Below are positions 59,160-64,000 of a DNA stretch of 64,000 nucleotides, piece by piece. Every line of letters starts with the position of its first letter. Within the stretch, counting starts at the first letter, position 1. Made by a program: the position numbers and the translations under genes. Under the pieces are notes generated by a model that searched no databases, was not told the origin of the DNA, and saw only the letters and a list, made by a program, of their open reading frames with translations. Where the stretch lies: positions 34,352,501-34,416,500 of the forward strand of contig JAIVEN010000008.1 in assembly GCA_026686845.1 (NCBI GenBank), read 5' to 3'. The DNA comes from Adenanthera pavonina (Eukaryota > Streptophyta > Magnoliopsida > Fabales > Fabaceae).

Positions 59160-62100
59160 TTAATCTCTATCCACCTTAATGTTAAGAAGGGAGTTTGGTC
59201 CTTCTGGTGGGCCGAGTTTGAAGTGCTTGAATGAGATTCTCGACACTACTAGAGGGAAGGAAATGAATATGGAGTTTGAGCCGCTTGAAGATGATATAAG
59301 GCATGAGGATAAGTGTATGGAGATGGATGAAATTGCTAAAAAAATGGGTGCTAAAAGCCATGACACCGTTGTGGTGGTTTCTAAACGAATTGTTTGTTTT
59401 GAAATAGTTGAGGTACCGGATCTAAATCCTTTCCGGGTTTAACCCATGAAATTACTAAAAGATATTCTATAGATTTACTTGCTTTATTTGAAACGCGTGT
59501 TAGTGGCCAGAAAGCTCAAGTTCTAGCAAGAAAATTGGGTTTCAATAAGTTTATTGTAGTAGATGCGCAGGGGTATAGCAGAGGAATCTAGATTTTGTGG
59601 GATGATAGTAAATGGGCATTTGATGAGATTCGGGTTCATAAACAATTTATTCACCTTTGTCTTGATGATGGTGGAAGGAAATATTTTTTCACAATAGTTT
59701 ATACCAGTCCAAATCCTATAAAAAGGAGGAGTTTATGGGAGGAGCTTAGAAGCATTAATTCTTCGATGGAGGGAGCTTGATGTATAGGTGGAGATTTTAA
59801 TAGTACTCTTTATATGCATGATCGGTGGTTGTCTAGACATAGTTGTCAAAGACCTTGGGTGTGTTGGACCTTGCTTCACTTGGAAAAGAGAAGGGAGTGT
59901 GAGTAGGATAGATCAAGTTTTTGGTAATGACAAGTTCATGGAACAGTTTTTAGACGCTTTTGTTACTCGTCTTCCCTTCTTTAAATTGGATCATAAACCT
60001 CTCCTCTTGAAAGTTTTTGGTCATTCTTCTAAAACTAGACATACTGGCCGGCCTTTTAGATTTAATGCTTCCTGGATTTTGCATGAAGATTTTGGCCATT
60101 TTGTTCATGACACTTGACAAAAAGAAATGGAGTGGAATTTAAATGTTGAGAATTTCGCCGCGGTAATGAAGAATTGGAGTTTTGAGGTGTTTGGTCATTT
60201 TGGTGGAAAGAAGAGACATTTGATTAATAGATTGGAGGGGCTAAATAATTCGGGTACTAATTGTATGAATTTACTGGAATTAGAGGCTCTTCAGGGGCGT
60301 CTTTAGAGAGAACTAGAGGATGTAATTCTTCAAGAAGATCTTCCTTAGGCTCATAATGCTAAATGCGACTGGTTTGTTCTGGGGGATTGTAATTCTAGAT
60401 ACTTTCATGCTAGAGCAAATAATAGAAGAAAACGGAATAAGATTGAAGCCATCAAGGATGATTGTGGGGAATGGATTTATGATCCTATGGCTATTAAATC
60501 TTTAGCTAAGAATTTCTTCCAGCAATTATTCATGGAGGAAGGAGCCTCAGTTACTAGTATGAGATGTGAGACGTGATTAGTGGAGATGAGATCAAACAAG
60601 TCATTTTTAGCATGGGAGCTTTAAAGTCACCGGGCCCGGATGATCTTAATGCCGTGGTTTTTCAAAGTCGATGGCCGCTAATTGCTCCTACAGTTTTGAG
60701 ATATGGAAAAACAATTTTTGATCACCTGATTATTGTAGAAGAAATTAATGGTACGTTGATTGTTTTTATTTCGAAGAAGTAACATCCCGAGACTATTTGG
60801 GATTTTCAGCCTATTAGTTTATCTAATGTAATTTATAAAATGATAACAAAAGTGGTGGCTAATTGTATTAAGAGTATATTTCCTGATATTATAGCCCCTA
60901 ATCAATGTGATTTTATTCTAGGCAGGCTGAGTTCAGAAAATATTATAATTGCTTAAGAAGTTATTTATTCTATGAGGTATATGAAAGGGAAGAAGGGATT
61001 TATGACTATTAAAATTGATTTAGAGAAAGTTTATGATAGATTGAGATGAGATTTTGTTATATCTTGTCTTCAAGAATTAAATATTCCAAAAAACATCATT
61101 GAAATTATCTAGTGTTGAATATCGACTTCAACGATACAGATTTTGTGGGAAGGGAGTAAAATGGAAGATTTCAAGCCTTCCAGAGATATTAGGCAGGGTA
61201 ATCCTATGTCACCATATTTATTTGTAATATGTATGGAGAAATTAGCTCATCTTATTCAGCAGGAAATCATGCATGGACAGTGGCGACCGGTTAAATTGTC
61301 AAAAGATGGTCCTCCTATTTCTCATCTTTTCCTTGCTGATGATTTCATTATTTTTTCAGAGGCTACTGTTGATCAAGTTCAGGTTATTAAAAATTGTTTG
61401 AATGAGTTTTGTAATGCTTCGAGACAAAAGGTCAGTCTTAGTAAGTCAAGAGTATTTTTCTCCAAGAATGTGAATCATAACTAAGCGAAGCAACTTAGTG
61501 ATCTGCTTGGGATTGCTAGAACTAGTGACCTTGGGAAGTACTTGAGAGTCCCACTTTATCATGATAGAGTGAAGAAACATACTTATCAGGGAGTTGTGGA
61601 TAAAATAAAGCAGAGATTAGGTAGTTGGAAGGCTCGATCTATCTCTCTGGCTGGGCGACAGACTCTAGCTAAGTCGGTGTTGTCATCCATACCGCTTTAT
61701 TCCATGCAAACTGCTTCATTACCTGCTAGTACTTGTGAGGAATTAGTGAAATGTACCCTTAGCTTTCTTTAGGGTTCGAGCAATGAGCAGAAGAAGGTTT
61801 ATCTTTTAGCTTGGGAGGATGTGTGCCAAGCTAAGAAGTATGGAGGTCTAGGGTTATGCCATTTTAGGGCTTAGAATAAAGCATTTATGATGAAGGCGGG
61901 ATGGGACCTCATTGAGAAGAGAGACACTTTATTGGTTCAAGTAGTGAGGAACAAGTACAAGTATGGTACTGATTTACTTCCTCTTATTAATAAGGAAAGA
62001 ATAGGATTGTCTTTGTGGAGAGGGATTAAAAATAGTTGGAAACTGGTGGAGAAAGAGCTGCGGAGAGTTAGTGGAATTGATGGGGAAGATACTGTTAGAT

Positions 62101-63150
62101 GGAAGATGGAGAAGTATGGAGGTTTTACTATTCGTTCTGCCTATGAGATGCAAAAAGCAAATGAAGGAAGATATGACCCAGTTTGGGCATGATAGATTGT
62201 TAACTAATAAATCTAGACAACAACGAGGTATGTCCAATAATCCTCTCTGTCACGTGTGTGTGAGTGAGGAAGAAGATACGATACATGTGCTTAGACAATG
62301 TCCTACTGCTATGAATGTCTGGGCACGTATTGTTGATCCAACGAAGATACAGAGGTTCTTCTCGCTGGGATTGAAAGAATGGTTCACTTGGAATGTGAAA
62401 GTAAGACATGGTCGACAAAAGGAGGGATGGGGAGAGTTGTTTGGAGTTATTTGTTGGCTTCTATGGAGAGTCAAGAATGAGCGGATTTTTTATAGTAAAA
62501 TTACTTCCTCTTTGAATATCATTGGGCATGTGAATGGTATAATGCAGTGTATGAGAATTGCTCATAAGAATCTTAATATGACATTATGAGGGGTGGGTTT
62601 TTGAACATTGTAGGTGGGATGAATGTTGTTAATGAATTTGATGTCAAGGTCATGGTAGATGGAGCATGGGCAAGGAACTTTGGAAGCGTAGCACGTGGAG
62701 GTGTTGTTTCGAGCAGGTTAGGAGAACACATAGAAGGGTTCATGGCATAGCTTCAAAGTGGAGACAACCTTATAGCACAATTGTGGGCATGTTTTCTTGG
62801 TTTGAAACATATATGCCTGAGATAGAGGGTAGAGAAGAGTTCTAATGAAGACTAATTACTTCGAAGTTTTTGAGCTTGTGATGGGATCTATTAATGCTTT
62901 GCACAAAGAGTATAGTTTGATTGTTGATATTAACTAGATGATGCAGAGAGAATGGTCCGTTCAATTGACACGTGTCACGGGACAACATTCAAGAAGCCAA
63001 TATTTTAGCAAAGAGAGCCCTTGACCTTCTGGGACTGCACCTTGTTTTTGGAGAGTCACTTGACAGAATTATATGTTTTGATGGAGTAACATGGGTGTTC
63101 TCTTTTCTTTTGTTTTGTTTGTTGTTTTCCCTTTTATAAAAAAAAATGGT
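59160..63150 (+). pseudogene. Decayed plant L1-type LINE (EN, RT, zinc knuckle, RNase H)
   Basis: Fragments of one non-LTR retrotransposon lie in the expected order across several frames. An endonuclease part (59490-60110) has the ETRVSG and GGDFNS words and WKREGSVSRIDQVFGN. The reverse transcriptase (60580-61770) has KSPGPDDLN, QPISLSNVIYK, GNPMSPYLFV and the catalytic-type FLADD. A zf-RVT zinc segment (about 62200-62330) has CHVC and TIHVLRQC. An RNase H-like domain (62640-63060) has MVDGAWA and ALDLLGLHL. It is dead: stop codons interrupt the frame at about 59588, 59778, 60115, 60304, 60781, 61021-61110, 61485, 61770 and beyond, with frameshifts near 60575 and 62190 and RNase H acidic residues replaced (AQLWA for AELWA). 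The sequence ends with a short A run (63139-63147). No target duplication was found. It lies in the same orientation as the Yippee gene. Confidence 0.9.
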
Positions 63151-64000
63151 ATTATGTTTGCCTAATCATCAGTATCAATATAAAATATATCCCAAATAAT
63201 ATTGTTCATAAATAATAAACAATATGATTTATCTCAAATTCATACAATGTTAAAAAAAAGTGTGTAAGTATACTTAAAATATAAAAACAACATATGTGGA
63301 ATTTTTAACGGATTCTGTCTATCTAAATCCAAAAACCCCATATGAAATAAAACTTGAGATTCGACCCATGATAATTCTGTAATTATAATTTCGTCCTCTA
63401 ATTTTGGCTCCAATTTAATGGGAGTGTGAAATGTAATTCAAGGCATCCATACGTTATCTTGTTTCGTATTAGTATCCTAATATAGTGATTAACGTCGTGG
63501 TAATGATTATAACAAGGACATCACTTTTTTATAGTGGCGGAACATTACCGATGATTTTCCTTTTGATTTGAACTCCGTTAGTTGTCAGTGGGACATTACT
63601 AGAAGGAAGAGATAAGATGACGTCAATATTAGAAAGTTCAATTAATTTAAATAAATTTATCAAATTAATGCAGGTAACTGTATTCTTAAATGTTTGTGTT
63701 GGTACATATACTTAGGTACCCTGCGCGGCTATTGTATAACTCTTTGATGGCACGTTAAGTCAATTAATAAATGCCAAATAATTTTGGAAGATATCCTCAT
63801 CTACCCGTGAATTATTGTATACCTAGGTATTATCATTCATTACATAAATACTAAGGAGAGATAATTATATTTTTAAATTTATAAAAAATTAGTATAAAAT
63901 TTTAATTTTATTTTTATTAATTAAAAACTAAAATAATTTATGAGATAAAAAAAGTCATTAAAGAAAGGATAAAGAAGAAAATTCAAATAAAAAAATAACA
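63151..64000. other. Intergenic, no gene seen
   Basis: AT-rich sequence after the LINE with no gene or defined repeat. Confidence 0.5.

Noticed and set aside
1..64000. Search for CRISPR arrays, bacterial operons, rRNA or organelle insertions
   Set aside because: No regularly spaced repeats, ribosome-binding-site-led gene strings or organelle-like genes were found; the window is ordinary plant nuclear DNA.

Overview
The window reads as nuclear DNA of a flowering plant, most likely a eudicot. It is strongly AT-rich. Its genes are sparse and split by GT-AG introns, and all five belong to plant gene families. The space between them is packed with plant-type retrotransposon and MITE debris. The species cannot be named from the sequence alone. 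No bacterial features, CRISPR arrays, rRNA genes or convincing tRNA genes were seen.

Genes. (1) An R2R3-MYB on the minus strand (11881-12966), best matched to the MYBPA1 type of proanthocyanidin regulators. (2) A Dof zinc-finger transcription factor on the plus strand (38859-39671). (3) An ORM/ORMDL sphingolipid regulator on the minus strand (43088-46290, three exons). (4) A WNK8/WNK10-type With-No-Lysine kinase on the plus strand (50878-54284, seven exons). (5) A Yippee-like zinc-binding protein on the plus strand (56351-58093, two exons). Every exon boundary was placed by reading splice sites and checking that the frame closes. The genes lie kilobases apart and are transcribed independently; there is no operon-like arrangement and no evidence that they share a pathway.

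Layout. 1-11.9 kb has no host gene: a MITE nested inside a MITE (1971-2552), minus-strand retrotransposon-like non-coding sequence (about 4040-5511), and a 3.4-kb solo LTR with a perfect 5-bp target-site duplication (5517-8914). 11.9-13.1 kb is the MYB gene and its TATA box. 13.1-37.8 kb is a 25-kb gene desert with a near-identical 802-bp tandem duplication (16106-17706), a second solo LTR with internal TTCGAATTTT motif repeats (29667-31286), and about a dozen Stowaway-like MITEs. 37.8-58.1 kb is the gene-bearing part (Dof, ORM, WNK, Yippee). 59.2-63.15 kb is a decayed plant L1-type LINE with recognisable endonuclease, reverse transcriptase, zinc-knuckle and RNase H segments, broken by many stops and frameshifts.

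The most unusual signal is a set of six tiny insertions scattered over the window. Each is 14-19 nt long, ends in a run of A, and is bracketed by 11-16-bp perfect direct repeats. They look like extreme 5'-truncated retroposon insertions; one carries the same CTCACC-A(n) end as a full SINE found in the ORM intron. Other points of interest: an activation-loop Pro-to-Leu change in the WNK kinase, an in-frame hydrophobic WNK intron, a duplicated WNK promoter module, and a diverged Yippee copy whose second exon is bracketed by a duplicated segment. No new biochemical system was identified.
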